This document shows, in pieces, positions 17,192 to 26,559 of a stretch of DNA of 64,000 nt; within the stretch, counting starts at the first letter, position 1, and the number at the start of each line of letters is the position of its first letter. Made by a program: the position numbers and the translations under genes. Origin of the DNA: Ferruginibacter sp. (GTDB lineage Bacteria > Bacteroidota > Bacteroidia > Chitinophagales > Chitinophagaceae); assembly GCA_019638525.1 (NCBI GenBank), contig JAHBTO010000002.1:372001-436000 (forward strand), in the 5' to 3' direction. Below the pieces are notes generated by a model. The model saw only the letters and a program-made list of their open reading frames with translations, made no database searches and was not told the DNA's origin.

Positions 17192-18901
17192 ATGACCCCA
17201 CTCCTCTCCATAAAAAACCTGCAAATAAAATTTGATGAAAGAGGGCATAATGCAACTGCCGTAAATAATATTTCATTTAATGTAATGCCGGGCCAACTGC
17301 TTGCCGTTGTAGGTGAAAGCGGTTCAGGAAAATCAATAACTGCTTTATCAATTTTGCAATTGCTGCCAACTACAGCAACCGTAAAAGGGCAAATAATTTT
17401 TAACAAGCATACGCCTATTGATATTTTACAATTACCCCGTAATAAAATTAACAGCATACGAGGCAATGAAATAGCCATGATTTTCCAGGAACCAATGACC
17501 TCATTAAACCCTGTATTTACCTGTGGATACCAGGTGATGGAAGCCATTAGAGTACATCAACAGGTAAATAAAGCAACTGCCCGGGAAAAAACCATTGAAC
17601 TTTTTAAACATGTACAATTACCTAATTCCGAAGAAATATTAAACCGTTATCCGCATGAAATTAGCGGCGGACAAAAACAACGGGTGATGATTGCTATGGC
17701 TATGAGTTGTAACCCATCTTTATTAATTGCAGATGAGCCAACCACGGCCCTTGATGTTACAGTGCAAAAAACAATATTGGATCTTATAAAATCTTTACAG
17801 CAGATAAATAATATGGCTGTAATTTTTATCACCCACGATTTAGGCGTGGTGGCCGATATTGCCGATAAGATTATTGTTATGTACAAAGGTGAAATTGCCG
17901 AACAAGGTGATGCCCATAAAATTCTTTTATCGCCTCAACATCCATATAGCAAGGCATTAATAGCTTGCAGGCCTGCTGGCAAACTAAAAGGAACAAGATT
18001 ACCGGTAGTAAGTGATTTTTTAGATACAAAGCCATCTTTAAATAACACAACAGAAAACATTGAATTAACAAACAAACAATTTGCTATTGATAAACCCAAA
18101 ACAAATATCCTTGAAGTAAAAAACCTAACAGTTTCGTTCCCGACTAAAAAAAATTTTTTTGGAAAACCTACCCATTATTTTAATGCAGTAGATAATGTAA
18201 GCTTCGCCATCCAACAGGGAGATATTGTAGGCCTTGTGGGCGAAAGCGGCTGCGGCAAAACCACGCTGGGCCGATGTATACTGCAATTAATAAAACCTTC
18301 TGCAGGAAGTATAATTTTAGATGGCAAGGATATTACAGCTATGAAATCTGCCACTTTACGTCATATACGAAAAGACTTACAGATAGTTTTCCAGGATCCG
18401 TTTGGTTCATTAAACCCTAGGATAACAATTGGAGAAGCTATATTGGAACCTTTAAAAGTTCATGCTATAGCAGCAAATAACAAACAGCGAAAAGAAAAAG
18501 TAATGGAGTTGTTGCAAAAAGTAAGCCTTGAAACCGGCCATTACAACCGCTATCCGCATCAATTTAGCGGCGGGCAAAGGCAACGCATTTGCATAGCAAG
18601 AGCATTGGCGCTTAACCCTTCGTTTTTAATTTTTGATGAAAGTGTTTCGGCTTTGGATGTAAGTGTACAGGCACAGGTACTAAACCTGTTGAACGATTTG
18701 AAAGCAGAATTTGGCTTCACTTCTATCTTTATTTCGCACGATTTATCTGTTGTGCATTATATATGCAACCGTATTATTGTAATGAACAAAGGAGCCATTG
18801 AAGAAGAAGGCGTGGCCGATGATATTTATTTTAACCCCAAAAGAGAATACACAAAAAAACTGCTGGAAGCCATACCGGGTAAAAGTTTACTAAAATTTTA
18901 A
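17192..18901 (+). CDS. ABC transporter with two fused ATPase domains (oligopeptide/dipeptide type)
   Basis: A 569-residue protein with two complete nucleotide-binding domains, like a DppD-DppF fusion or GsiA/YejF. Domain 1 has Walker A GESGSGKS (41-48), [12 protein letters not shown], signature EISGGQKQR and [13 protein letters not shown]. Domain 2 has Walker A GESGCGKT (about 350-357), [12 protein letters not shown], signature FSGGQRQR and [12 protein letters not shown]. Each is followed by the oligopeptide-family C-terminal region ([27 protein letters not shown]). The ATG at 17192 is used because the one at 17188 soon hits a stop. No permease or binding-protein gene is adjacent. Confidence 0.93.
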   Translation: MTPLLSIKNLQIKFDERGHNATAVNNISFNVMPGQLLAVVGESGSGKSITALSILQLLPTTATVKGQIIFNKHTPIDILQLPRNKINSIRGNEIAMIFQEPMTSLNPVFTCGYQVMEAIRVHQQVNKATAREKTIELFKHVQLPNSEEILNRYPHEISGGQKQRVMIAMAMSCNPSLLIADEPTTALDVTVQKTILDLIKSLQQINNMAVIFITHDLGVVADIADKIIVMYKGEIAEQGDAHKILLSPQHPYSKALIACRPAGKLKGTRLPVVSDFLDTKPSLNNTTENIELTNKQFAIDKPKTNILEVKNLTVSFPTKKNFFGKPTHYFNAVDNVSFAIQQGDIVGLVGESGCGKTTLGRCILQLIKPSAGSIILDGKDITAMKSATLRHIRKDLQIVFQDPFGSLNPRITIGEAILEPLKVHAIAANNKQRKEKVMELLQKVSLETGHYNRYPHQFSGGQRQRICIARALALNPSFLIFDESVSALDVSVQAQVLNLLNDLKAEFGFTSIFISHDLSVVHYICNRIIVMNKGAIEEEGVADDIYFNPKREYTKKLLEAIPGKSLLKF

Positions 18902-18943
18902 ACTGCTAATAATACTTTATAAAATTTTTTCCCAAGGTTCTAT

Positions 18944-21900
18944 TCAATTTTCAATATTGTTATTATACCGGATTCGATAAAATTGGTTATTATAAAACTC
19001 CCTGCTGCTTTCATGAAGACTGAATAATAATTTTTTCAATTCGTTTTGCAATTGTTCATCAAGCCCTGTAGCAGTATTTAAATTTTTATCTGTTAGTGTA
19101 GTTAGTTTATTATCAGTACTAATCTGTTTTTCAGCCAGGGGTTGCAAACCACTAAACCCAATTTTCCAATCGTTGGTTTTATCAATCTTGTATTTAAAAC
19201 AATAAACCATCCCATTATTTGAATAATAAGCAACCGGCAATTTTTTTAAAAACACAACCGAATCTATTTCTTGATATTTACTAAGGGGTATTAAAAAGCT
19301 TTTTGCTATTAATTGTTGTGTTTTAAATTTGGCAGGAAATATATCCAGCCTACCTGCCTTTTCAAGCTGTATGTATAATTTGCTCCTGTATTTATCATCT
19401 GCTGCAAGCGCATACAAAATACTATCTGCCACAGGTTGGCTATTACGAAGTAATAACACAGCAGCCGTAAGCCTTACATAAGGCTCTCTTGATTTAAGCA
19501 ACCTTTCAAAAAATACTTGTACAGGCTTTTTTAAATTGTAAAATGGCGACAACAGCACACTGTAATCATTTATATTATTATCGCCTACCCTTTCGTACTC
19601 TGTGCTAAAAGCAAGTTCATTATTCATATCTTCACCCGATAACTCTTTTTCAAGCAATTGTTCATCTTTTGCTTGTTGTCGTTTTAATTCAACTCGGGCA
19701 TCAAAATAAATTTTATCAAAATAGTCTGCATAATCAGAAGCTTTCACAAGGTTGCTGTCAATCAATGTTACCAGCAATGACAACACATGTTTCTTATAAT
19801 CAATTAATGATGACAACTGCAACAACTCAGGGTACAGTTGCCTGGCTAGTAACAAAGAATCTTTAAGGTTAGCAAACATTTCGGCATATTCATATTCATC
19901 AGATAAAACAGGCGGTTCATGTAAAATAAGTTCTTTAAACAATTGAATAGCTTCATTAGTTTTTTTATTTGACAAGGCTAAAAAAACTTTATTCTGAAAA
20001 GTGATTGTATCGGCCACCTGTTCATAAATTTTTTTAAGCAGCTTAACAACAACCGGCCGGGTGCTATCTTTAATATATCCCAACTCTGCAATTAGTTTTG
20101 ATTTTATTTCAAAATATCCCTTATCAGTAAGCTTTAGTTTATTAATTGCTTTTTCAATTAATGGTACTGCATCTTCTCCAAAATAAATATTTGATATGGA
20201 TTGCTGAGCTTTTGTTTGAATGGTGCTGTCTGTACTAAACAAATCTGAAAAAAACTCTTCGGGTTTATTTTCAGTAATATTTGAGCCCAGTTTTTTTGCA
20301 GCCGGTGAAAAACTTGTAAAAAATGACCGGATAAAACTGCTTTCGGTGCTAAGGGTATCGCCCATTGTTGCCAAACTGAAACTGTAATTATCTTTCATCA
20401 TCAGCATACGGGTAATAGTTCTTGATGAACCGGTATCCCTTAAATGAAATTTGTAGGCAATTACATCAATTGCCAGAATTATTGTGTCTGTTTTGTAAAT
20501 ATAAAAACCATCATCGTAAATATAATTGCTTACAACATCTATCCATTGTTTTGATTTATCTTTTACATAATAATATTTAGGATATTCTTGAACACTAACC
20601 GAAACTGTCTCGCCGGTTGCATCACTTTTAAAATTACCGTTCTTTGTTTTTGGCCAAAATTTAAAACCGTTATTATCATTATTTAAATCAACATCAGTTT
20701 TTTCAGCAATTGATCTTATATCATCATTAATCGCTGGCGCCACCGGTGTTTGTACGGTAAAATGCATAAAGCTGTCTGTAAAAACTTTTAGCATACTATA
20801 CCTGTAAGGAGTAAAAGAAAAAGAATTAAAAAATGCTGAAAAGTCTGCCCTTTTGTTTTTTCCCCTGGCAGCAAGTACATAATAATGTGGGCCTTTAATT
20901 ATAAACCTTGCTTGCATAATTGAACCATCATTCATTTTTTCTTTTATATCCAGGCAGGGAAAACCTTTAAAATTACTTTGTACCCGGCTAAACTGTTTAT
21001 TTGATTTGTTAGGATATTGAAAAGATTCTTCAATTAGCGAAAGGTCAAAGCTGTCTTCTTCTAAAAACTGGAAATTATATACCGATTTTTTCAGGATAAG
21101 GTATGCATTACCGTTTGATTCATCGGCAGCTTCATATTCCCATCGGTTGATACCATCATTATTTGATGTATTGTAGTAAATAAATGGTTGCTGCGGCATC
21201 CATACCGAAAATCCGCCTTGCAGTGGTTCAAAGATTCCTGCAGCATTAGTTACCTGTTTAAAATGTATTGACGAAAAGAATTTTTCAGCTTCTTTGCCAT
21301 CTATATAATTCTCCTTTCCACTCATTTTAAAAAATAAAACTTCAAAAGGTGTAATAAAAATATTATATCGTTGCAAATCGCCCCGACGTGTTCGGTTGGT
21401 TATATCAATACCTTTATACCCATTTCGGGTAATGGTTTTTTTTATTAAAATTTTACCCGGGATGTTTTCGTATAAAATACTGTCTAATTTTTTGTACACA
21501 TCATTTTCATCCTGATTTAAAAACGGGGCATGGGTTTTAATACGGGTAATAAGGTAATAACTTCCATTAGCCATGTCGGAATATTGCCAACGTTCTGGTA
21601 AACTGTATCCATCAGCCATTTTAAACAAAGGCCCCGGCATTTCAACAGTAAAAAAACTGTCTTCGGCAGTTTGGGTTGAAAAAGTTACCGGCACTTTGAT
21701 TTTATCAATAGTTTCTTTCTGATCGGCATCACGGTCAGTCATAAATATTGGCCTAACCGTATACCCTTTTTTTCGAAGCAATTCAATGATACCTCTTGGC
21801 CCGGGCAAATGAGCTGCTCCTACCGCCGCAAACAATGAATTTTTTTTAATGATGGTATCAATTGAATAAGCTTGTATCTTATTCCGTTTATAAAGGAACT

Positions 21901-22618
21901 TTTCCATGAATGCCTCCGACCAGTTCACAGTTCTGTCTAGTGAGTCCATCAGGTCCAGGTCGCCACGGCGGTAAGCATCTTCTATCTTCTCTGCTAATTC
22001 AAAATCTTTGTAAGCGCCCCAGTCGTAGTTTTTTTTCTTTTTTTCCCTGGCCTTATCAGCATAGGCTTCAAGAATTATTTTTTCTGATTCAAGATAATCC
22101 TCCACACCGGCCGCCCTTTTACCAAGCTTTTTAGCGATTTGATAAATATATAAATCCAAAAAAGTATCTTCTTCAAAATCTTCTTTTTCTTTAAAGTTCC
22201 GGTAAAGTAAACTGTTTATTATGGTTGGCTCACTGCTTAGGGCTTGTTTAAGGTCATCTTTGTAAGAACCAATGCGGAAAGAATTTTCATTAAGGTAATC
22301 GCCATCCGTGTTTTTTATATAAAGGCTGTAATCTTCTTTAATTTTATTAACCTGCATCATCTGCCCCTGCCATGTTTCGGGATTAAGTTCAAGAGCAACT
22401 ACATCTACACTTTTAAGTGCCAGGTAAAACGAATCGCTTAAATGAAAAACCAATTTACTGCTTACATGCATGGTTCCAAAAAGGTAGGATGGTTTTACGA
22501 GGCCATTGCCCCTAATCTCCCATAAAAGGCTTTTATACCTGCCATTATTTTTCTTTTGTGCACAAACATAAAAGGCCAGCGTTACAAAAATCAGTAAGAT
22601 GCAGCTTTTTTTAATCAT
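18944..22618 (-). CDS. Very large TraB/GumN-domain exported protein
   Basis: A 1224-residue protein with a signal peptide (residues 1-20, ending FYVCAQ). Residues about 28-310 form a TraB/GumN domain with the GTMH motif (SYLFGTMHVSS), the conserved ALELNPETW glutamate and the late AAVGAAHLPGPRGIIELLRKKGY. The remaining roughly 900 residues contain two or more repeated beta-rich blocks (compare GPLFKMADGYSLPERWQYSDMAN with the later GGFSVWMPQQPFIYYNTSNN) and a helical HEAT-like part near the C-terminus (EPYVRLTAAVLLLRNSQPVA). TraB-fold proteins are related to Tiki proteases; peptidase activity here is only an inference. Confidence 0.85.
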   Translation of the reverse strand: MIKKSCILLIFVTLAFYVCAQKKNNGRYKSLLWEIRGNGLVKPSYLFGTMHVSSKLVFHLSDSFYLALKSVDVVALELNPETWQGQMMQVNKIKEDYSLYIKNTDGDYLNENSFRIGSYKDDLKQALSSEPTIINSLLYRNFKEKEDFEEDTFLDLYIYQIAKKLGKRAAGVEDYLESEKIILEAYADKAREKKKKNYDWGAYKDFELAEKIEDAYRRGDLDLMDSLDRTVNWSEAFMEKFLYKRNKIQAYSIDTIIKKNSLFAAVGAAHLPGPRGIIELLRKKGYTVRPIFMTDRDADQKETIDKIKVPVTFSTQTAEDSFFTVEMPGPLFKMADGYSLPERWQYSDMANGSYYLITRIKTHAPFLNQDENDVYKKLDSILYENIPGKILIKKTITRNGYKGIDITNRTRRGDLQRYNIFITPFEVLFFKMSGKENYIDGKEAEKFFSSIHFKQVTNAAGIFEPLQGGFSVWMPQQPFIYYNTSNNDGINRWEYEAADESNGNAYLILKKSVYNFQFLEEDSFDLSLIEESFQYPNKSNKQFSRVQSNFKGFPCLDIKEKMNDGSIMQARFIIKGPHYYVLAARGKNKRADFSAFFNSFSFTPYRYSMLKVFTDSFMHFTVQTPVAPAINDDIRSIAEKTDVDLNNDNNGFKFWPKTKNGNFKSDATGETVSVSVQEYPKYYYVKDKSKQWIDVVSNYIYDDGFYIYKTDTIILAIDVIAYKFHLRDTGSSRTITRMLMMKDNYSFSLATMGDTLSTESSFIRSFFTSFSPAAKKLGSNITENKPEEFFSDLFSTDSTIQTKAQQSISNIYFGEDAVPLIEKAINKLKLTDKGYFEIKSKLIAELGYIKDSTRPVVVKLLKKIYEQVADTITFQNKVFLALSNKKTNEAIQLFKELILHEPPVLSDEYEYAEMFANLKDSLLLARQLYPELLQLSSLIDYKKHVLSLLVTLIDSNLVKASDYADYFDKIYFDARVELKRQQAKDEQLLEKELSGEDMNNELAFSTEYERVGDNNINDYSVLLSPFYNLKKPVQVFFERLLKSREPYVRLTAAVLLLRNSQPVADSILYALAADDKYRSKLYIQLEKAGRLDIFPAKFKTQQLIAKSFLIPLSKYQEIDSVVFLKKLPVAYYSNNGMVYCFKYKIDKTNDWKIGFSGLQPLAEKQISTDNKLTTLTDKNLNTATGLDEQLQNELKKLLFSLHESSREFYNNQFYRIRYNNNIEN

Positions 22619-22759
22619 GATGGTTTTGCATATAAAACGGCTTAGCTATAAAGATGCGTATAACCCAATAAAGCACAAAATTGTATTTAAAGCAAGTATA
22701 ATACATTAATAATTGGTTATTTAAAAAAGAATATTAGGCAAAATCTCGCAGCTATTCAT

Positions 22760-22767
22760 TACCTTTG
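22760..22767 (+). promoter_or_regulatory. queA promoter -7 box TACCTTTG
   Basis: TACCTTTG matches TAnnTTTG exactly. It lies 106 bases before the queA ATG, which predicts an unusually long leader for this genome region. No convincing -33 TTG was seen at the expected distance. Confidence 0.5.
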
Positions 22768-22779
22768 CACACTTTACAT

Positions 22780-22846
22780 CATGCCGTAACATGATAAATG
22801 CCCTAAAATCCGGGCTCAATCACTGTAACACTACAGTACTGGCATG
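22780..22846 (+). other. Structured queA leader with nested inverted repeats
   Basis: Within the predicted queA leader, CATGCC (22780-22785) can pair with GGCATG (22841-22846), enclosing GCCC-N8-GGGC (22800-22814) and the perfect hairpin ACTGTA-ACAC-TACAGT (22822-22837). The nested arrangement suggests a folded RNA. It does not obviously match the preQ1-I consensus, so no riboswitch class is assigned. Confidence 0.35.
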
Positions 22847-22873
22847 TAGCACTTTTAAAAATTAAATAGTTAC

Positions 22874-23923
22874 ATGAAATTATCCCAATTCAGGTTCGAC
22901 CTTCCATTAAACCTCATTGCCCAAAACCCTACAAAACGCAGAGAAGACAGCCGGATGATGGTTATTGATCGTAAAACCGGGCAAATTGAAAACAAACATT
23001 TTAAAGACATACTTGATTATTTTGAAGACAAGGATGTTTTTGTAGTGAACAATACCAAGGTTTTTCCGGCACGCATGTATGGTCGTAAAGAAAAAACCGG
23101 TGCAAAAATTGAAGTTTTCCTGTTAAGGGAACTAAACAAAGCCAATAAACTTTGGGATGTAATTGTTGACCCGGCACGTAAAATTCGTGTTGGTAACAAA
23201 TTATATTTTGGCGAAAGTGACGAACTGGTTGCAGAAGTAATTGACAACACTACCAGTCGTGGGCGAACCATTCGTTTTTTGTGGGATGGCACTGATGCAG
23301 AATTTAGGGCTATGCTTGAATTCTTAGGAGAAACGCCTTTGCCAAAATACATAAAACGTAAACCCGATGAAGAAGATAAAGAGCGGTATCAAACTGTTTA
23401 TGCAAAACATGAAGGCGCTGTGGCTGCACCTACTGCGGGTATGCACTTTAGCCAGGAACTGATAAAGCGACTGGAAATAAAAGGTATAAGATTTGCCGAA
23501 GCAACTTTACATACAGGCCTGGGAACTTTTAGACCGATAGAAGTAGAAGACCTTAGTAAGCATAAGATGGATGCGGAATATTACCGTATTGAAGAAACGG
23601 CCTGCAACATTGTAAATAAAGCAAAAGAGCAGGGACATAGAATTTGTTCCATAGGCACTACAACCATGAGGGCTATGGAATCTTCATTTACTGCTCAAAA
23701 ACTATTAAAACCTTCAGAAGGATGGACAAACCATTTTATCCATCCACCTTATAATTTTAGTATTGCCGATTCGTTGGTTACTAATTTTCACCTGCCAAAA
23801 ACAAGCCTGCTAATTATGGCTTGTGCATTTGCCGGTTACGACCTGATGATGGAAGCATACAAAAAAGCCATCAAAGATAAATACCGTTTCTTTAGTTATG
23901 GAGATGCGATGCTTATCATTTAA
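22874..23923 (+). CDS. queA: tRNA preQ1(34) S-adenosylmethionine ribosyltransferase-isomerase QueA
   Basis: A 349-residue enzyme of queuosine synthesis. It transfers the ribosyl group of S-adenosylmethionine to preQ1 at the wobble position of tRNAs with GUN anticodons, making epoxyqueuosine. Conserved regions are the N-terminal [25 protein letters not shown], the [14 protein letters not shown] region, [26 protein letters not shown] and the C-terminal [19 protein letters not shown]. Length is typical. The gene is monocistronic, with a long leader and a strong terminator. Confidence 0.97.
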   Translation: MKLSQFRFDLPLNLIAQNPTKRREDSRMMVIDRKTGQIENKHFKDILDYFEDKDVFVVNNTKVFPARMYGRKEKTGAKIEVFLLRELNKANKLWDVIVDPARKIRVGNKLYFGESDELVAEVIDNTTSRGRTIRFLWDGTDAEFRAMLEFLGETPLPKYIKRKPDEEDKERYQTVYAKHEGAVAAPTAGMHFSQELIKRLEIKGIRFAEATLHTGLGTFRPIEVEDLSKHKMDAEYYRIEETACNIVNKAKEQGHRICSIGTTTMRAMESSFTAQKLLKPSEGWTNHFIHPPYNFSIADSLVTNFHLPKTSLLIMACAFAGYDLMMEAYKKAIKDKYRFFSYGDAMLII

Positions 23924-23940
23924 TGTTTAAAACTTTATAA

Positions 23941-23968
23941 AAAAACTCTCCAAATGGAGAGTTTTTTT
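23941..23968 (+). terminator. Intrinsic terminator of queA
   Basis: AAAAACTCTCC-AAAT-GGAGAGTTTTT begins 18 bases after the queA stop. It has a GC-containing stem flanked by A and T runs with a 3' run of seven T. Confidence 0.85.
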
Positions 23969-23978
23969 ATACAACAAT

Positions 23979-23998
23979 GCCCGGATAAAAATCCGGGC
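23979..23998. repeat. Second hairpin after queA, similar to one in its leader
   Basis: GCCCGGAT-AAAA-ATCCGGGC is a perfect eight-base-pair hairpin without a T run. The queA leader has a shortened relative at 22799-22815 sharing AATGCCC, TAAAA and ATCCGGGCT in the same order. Confidence 0.6.
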
Positions 23999-24112
23999 TG
24001 TTATTAAATCCAATATCCTATGAAAACCAATGATAAGACGTACCAGTCAATAATTTTGTTGCAAAAGAAATGTTAAGTGTTTTGTTTAACTTTAAGCAAT
24101 AAAAAAACAAAT

Positions 24113-24577
24113 ATGAAGACAATTCAACAATGGCTTAGCGAATACGGTGAAAGCCACCAGAACCATACAAATAAAACTATTCATTGGATTTGTGTACCCG
24201 CTATCTTTTTTTCCATAGTTGGTTTATTGTATGGTATAAAACTACCCTTTGCCATTGCTGGCATACAATTAAATGTGGCCATCATTATTTTGTTTTTGGT
24301 TACCATTTATTATATAAGCCTTTCAAAAACTCTTTGGGTGGGCTTATTATTGTTTGCTTTATTATGCCTGTGGCTATGCCACATGATAGAGCAGGCAGCC
24401 TTTATGCCGCTATGGCTTTTTTCGTTAATTATATTTGCAGTAGCGTGGGTGGGACAGTTTTATGGCCATAAAGTGGAAGGAAAGAAACCTTCATTTTTTA
24501 AAGACATTCAGTTTTTAATGATTGGCCCCGCCTGGCTGATGAGTTTCATATATAAAAAACTGGGGATTGGCATTTAA
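24113..24577 (+). CDS. Mpo1-like (DUF962 / YGL010w family) membrane protein
   Basis: A 154-residue protein with four hydrophobic segments. The start at 24113 (MKTIQQWLSEYGESHQN) is chosen because the conserved family start begins there. SHQNHTNKTIHWICVP near the N-terminus and WVGQFYGHKVEGKKPSFFKDIQFLMIGPAWL near the C-terminus match DUF962. The yeast member Mpo1 is an iron-dependent dioxygenase of 2-hydroxy fatty acid breakdown in the ER, and the conserved histidines (His14, His17, His23 and the one in YGHK) are kept here. A similar lipid oxidation role is plausible but not shown. Confidence 0.85.
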   Translation: MKTIQQWLSEYGESHQNHTNKTIHWICVPAIFFSIVGLLYGIKLPFAIAGIQLNVAIIILFLVTIYYISLSKTLWVGLLLFALLCLWLCHMIEQAAFMPLWLFSLIIFAVAWVGQFYGHKVEGKKPSFFKDIQFLMIGPAWLMSFIYKKLGIGI

Positions 24578-24601
24578 TTAAAATGAAATAAAAATCATGA
24601 T

Positions 24602-25057
24602 ATGAAAATAATTTTCAGCTTATTATTTTTTTCTTTCAGTTATTATTTAAATGCTCAAAAACTTAACCCTGCCTACGATTCGGCATTGGCAAAAAAATAT
24701 GGCGCCGATGATTACGGCATGAAAATGTATGTGCTTGTAATTTTAAAAACCGGCACCAATACCACTACCAACAAAGTATTAACTGACAGTTTATTTGCCG
24801 GCCACATGAGCAATATTGCACACATGGTTAAAATAAACAAATTAGTTGTGGCCGGACCTTTTTCGAAAAATGAAAAAGCTTATAGGGGTATTTTTATACT
24901 GAACGTAAAGGATTTTGCTGAAGCAGAAAAACTACTTGATAAAGACCCGGCCATTAAAGAAAAACTACTGGCAGTTGAAATGTATAACTGGTATGGCTCA
25001 GCGGCTTTGCCGGCATACTTAGACACATCTGATAAAATATGGAAAACAGGGTTTTAA
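24602..25057 (+). CDS. Exported YCII-domain protein
   Basis: A 151-residue protein with a signal peptide (ending at about residue 18, YLNAQ) followed by a YCII-like ferredoxin-type fold: MYVLVILKTG, then FAGHMSNIAHMVKINKLVVAGPFSKNEK and RGIFILNVKDFAEAEKLLDKDPAIKEKLLAVEMYNW. The central His in AGHMSN and the GPF turn are typical of the family. YCII proteins are small and mostly uncharacterised; a periplasmic version is less usual. Its stop codon is directly followed by a heptamer-phase repeat array. Confidence 0.85.
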   Translation: MKIIFSLLFFSFSYYLNAQKLNPAYDSALAKKYGADDYGMKMYVLVILKTGTNTTTNKVLTDSLFAGHMSNIAHMVKINKLVVAGPFSKNEKAYRGIFILNVKDFAEAEKLLDKDPAIKEKLLAVEMYNWYGSAALPAYLDTSDKIWKTGF

Positions 25058-25058
25058 G

Positions 25059-25128
25059 AAAAGTAAAAACTCAAAACTTACTATTTACCACTTAAAAGTA
25101 AAAAGTAAAAAAATAACTCCTTAACAAT
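25059..25128. repeat. Heptamer-phase array, A-rich arm (10 units)
   Basis: Ten consecutive 7-base units start one base after the YCII stop codon: AAAAGTA, AAAACTC, AAAACTT, ACTATTT, ACCACTT, AAAAGTA, AAAAGTA, AAAAAAT, AACTCCT, TAACAAT. Two exact AAAAGTA units are adjacent and a third recurs in phase 35 bases earlier. The 7-base period rules out coding function. Confidence 0.6.
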
Positions 25129-25130
25129 AC

Positions 25131-25172
25131 TTTTGACTTTTATCTTTTGACTTTTGATTTTTGATTTTTGAC
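25131..25172. repeat. Heptamer-phase array, T-rich arm (6 units)
   Basis: Six units in unbroken phase: TTTTGAC, TTTTATC, TTTTGAC, TTTTGAT, TTTTGAT, TTTTGAC. The last unit abuts the aspartate kinase stop codon. Together with the A-rich arm just before it, this forms a mirrored pair that fills the gap between two convergent genes. Confidence 0.75.
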
Positions 25173-26492
25173 TTATAATTTAAACAACCCTTTATTCAGC
25201 AACTGTAAAGTAATTTCCTTATCGGCCCTTGCAATCAATAACGATACATTATGCCTGCTGCCACCATAACAAACCATACGCACCGGTATTGGCTCCAGTG
25301 CATCAAATATTTGTTTCATCACATCTTTAGTTTCGGCTATTTCGTTACCAACAATTGAAACGATGGTTTGGTTGGTATCCACTTCCACTGTTCCAAAAGC
25401 TTCCAGTTCTTTTGAAATTTCGGGCAGGTGTACATCATCATCAATGGTTACCGAAACTGCCACTTCGGATGTGGTAATCATATCAATGGAGGTGCGGTGC
25501 TTTTCAAACACTTCAAACACCTTGCGCAAAAATCCATAAGCAAGCAACATGCGACTGCTCTTAACCCTGATAGCTGTAATGCCATCCTTGGCAGCCACAG
25601 CTTTAACGCCTACGCTTCCTGCTTTTTCAGAAATCTGCGTGCCTTTAGCATCAGGTTGCATGGTGTTTAACAACCTAACCGGAACATTATAAAATTGTGC
25701 CGGCCAAATACTTGCAGGATGAAGGATTTTTGCGCCAAAATAAGCAAGCTCGGCTGCTTCATCAAAACTCAATTGCTCAATAGCAAAAGTTTTTTCTACA
25801 ATGCGTGGGTCGTTATTATGCATACCGTCAATATCCGTCCATATTTCGCAAACACTTGCATTAACGGCTGCAGCAATTAACGATGCACTGTAATCGCTTC
25901 CTCCTCTTTTTAAATTATCCACTTCGCCCTTTGCATTACGGCTTATATAACCCTGTGTGATGAAAATCTTTTTGTCTTTGTGCTTGTTAAGCAATTGTGC
26001 CAGTTTTACTTTAATGGTTCCTACCTGCGGTTCGTCATAACTATCAATAGTCATAAAATCTAAAGCAGGCAACAACACATGATTTACTTTTATTTCATCA
26101 AGGTAAATGCTGAACAATTTTGTACTTAGCAATTCGCCCTGTGCAAGTATATCTTTATTTAATGCCTGGCTGAATGATATTTTTAAAATGATGGTGAGAA
26201 ATTCGAAATGCTCGTTAAGCACTTCATTGGCTTTATCCCTTGAGCCGTTTTGTTGTAAAAGTTCCAACACAAAACTTTTGTAATGGGCATGCAAAGCATC
26301 TATCTGTGCTTTTGCCGCCTGCCTGTCGCCACGCAAAAGCGATTCACTTATTTCAACCAAAGCATTGGTTGTGCCGCTTAAAGCCGATAAAACTACAATC
26401 TTACTTTCTTCATCCCTTGTTATAAGGTTAGCCACTTCATGCATCCTGTGCGGCTTACCCACGCTGGTGCCGCCAAACTTCATTACTTTCAT
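25173..26492 (-). CDS. lysC: Aspartate kinase
   Basis: A 439-residue enzyme that phosphorylates L-aspartate, the first step to lysine, threonine and methionine. The amino acid kinase domain begins MKVMKFGGTSVG and includes ITQGYISRN and LKRGGSDYSASLIAAAV with the EIWTDIDGMHNNDPRIV nucleotide-binding loop. Two C-terminal ACT-type regulatory segments follow (GITAIRVKSSRMLLAYGFLRKVFEVFEKH and TIVSIVGNEIAETKDVMKQIF), so allosteric feedback by end products is expected. There is no fused homoserine dehydrogenase. Confidence 0.95.
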   Translation of the reverse strand: MKVMKFGGTSVGKPHRMHEVANLITRDEESKIVVLSALSGTTNALVEISESLLRGDRQAAKAQIDALHAHYKSFVLELLQQNGSRDKANEVLNEHFEFLTIILKISFSQALNKDILAQGELLSTKLFSIYLDEIKVNHVLLPALDFMTIDSYDEPQVGTIKVKLAQLLNKHKDKKIFITQGYISRNAKGEVDNLKRGGSDYSASLIAAAVNASVCEIWTDIDGMHNNDPRIVEKTFAIEQLSFDEAAELAYFGAKILHPASIWPAQFYNVPVRLLNTMQPDAKGTQISEKAGSVGVKAVAAKDGITAIRVKSSRMLLAYGFLRKVFEVFEKHRTSIDMITTSEVAVSVTIDDDVHLPEISKELEAFGTVEVDTNQTIVSIVGNEIAETKDVMKQIFDALEPIPVRMVCYGGSRHNVSLLIARADKEITLQLLNKGLFKL

Positions 26493-26515
26493 TACAATAA
26501 AAAATTTTAGAGATG

Positions 26516-26523
26516 CAAAGATA
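26516..26523 (-). promoter_or_regulatory. Aspartate kinase promoter -7 box TATCTTTG
   Basis: The minus strand reads TATCTTTG, an exact TAnnTTTG match, 23 bases upstream of the aspartate kinase ATG. No clear -33 TTG was found. Confidence 0.5.
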
Positions 26524-26559
26524 AGTGCAGGAAAGGAACTTGAAGCTATTTGCTAAGTA

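Noticed and set aside
22780..22846. preQ1 riboswitch in the queA leader
   Set aside because: The pairing pattern and A-rich tail of the known preQ1-I class could not be aligned by eye, so only a generic structured leader is reported.
25131..25172. Short regularly spaced repeats suggestive of a CRISPR array
   Set aside because: The period is 7 bases with no spacers, and units are degenerate; there are no cas genes in the window.
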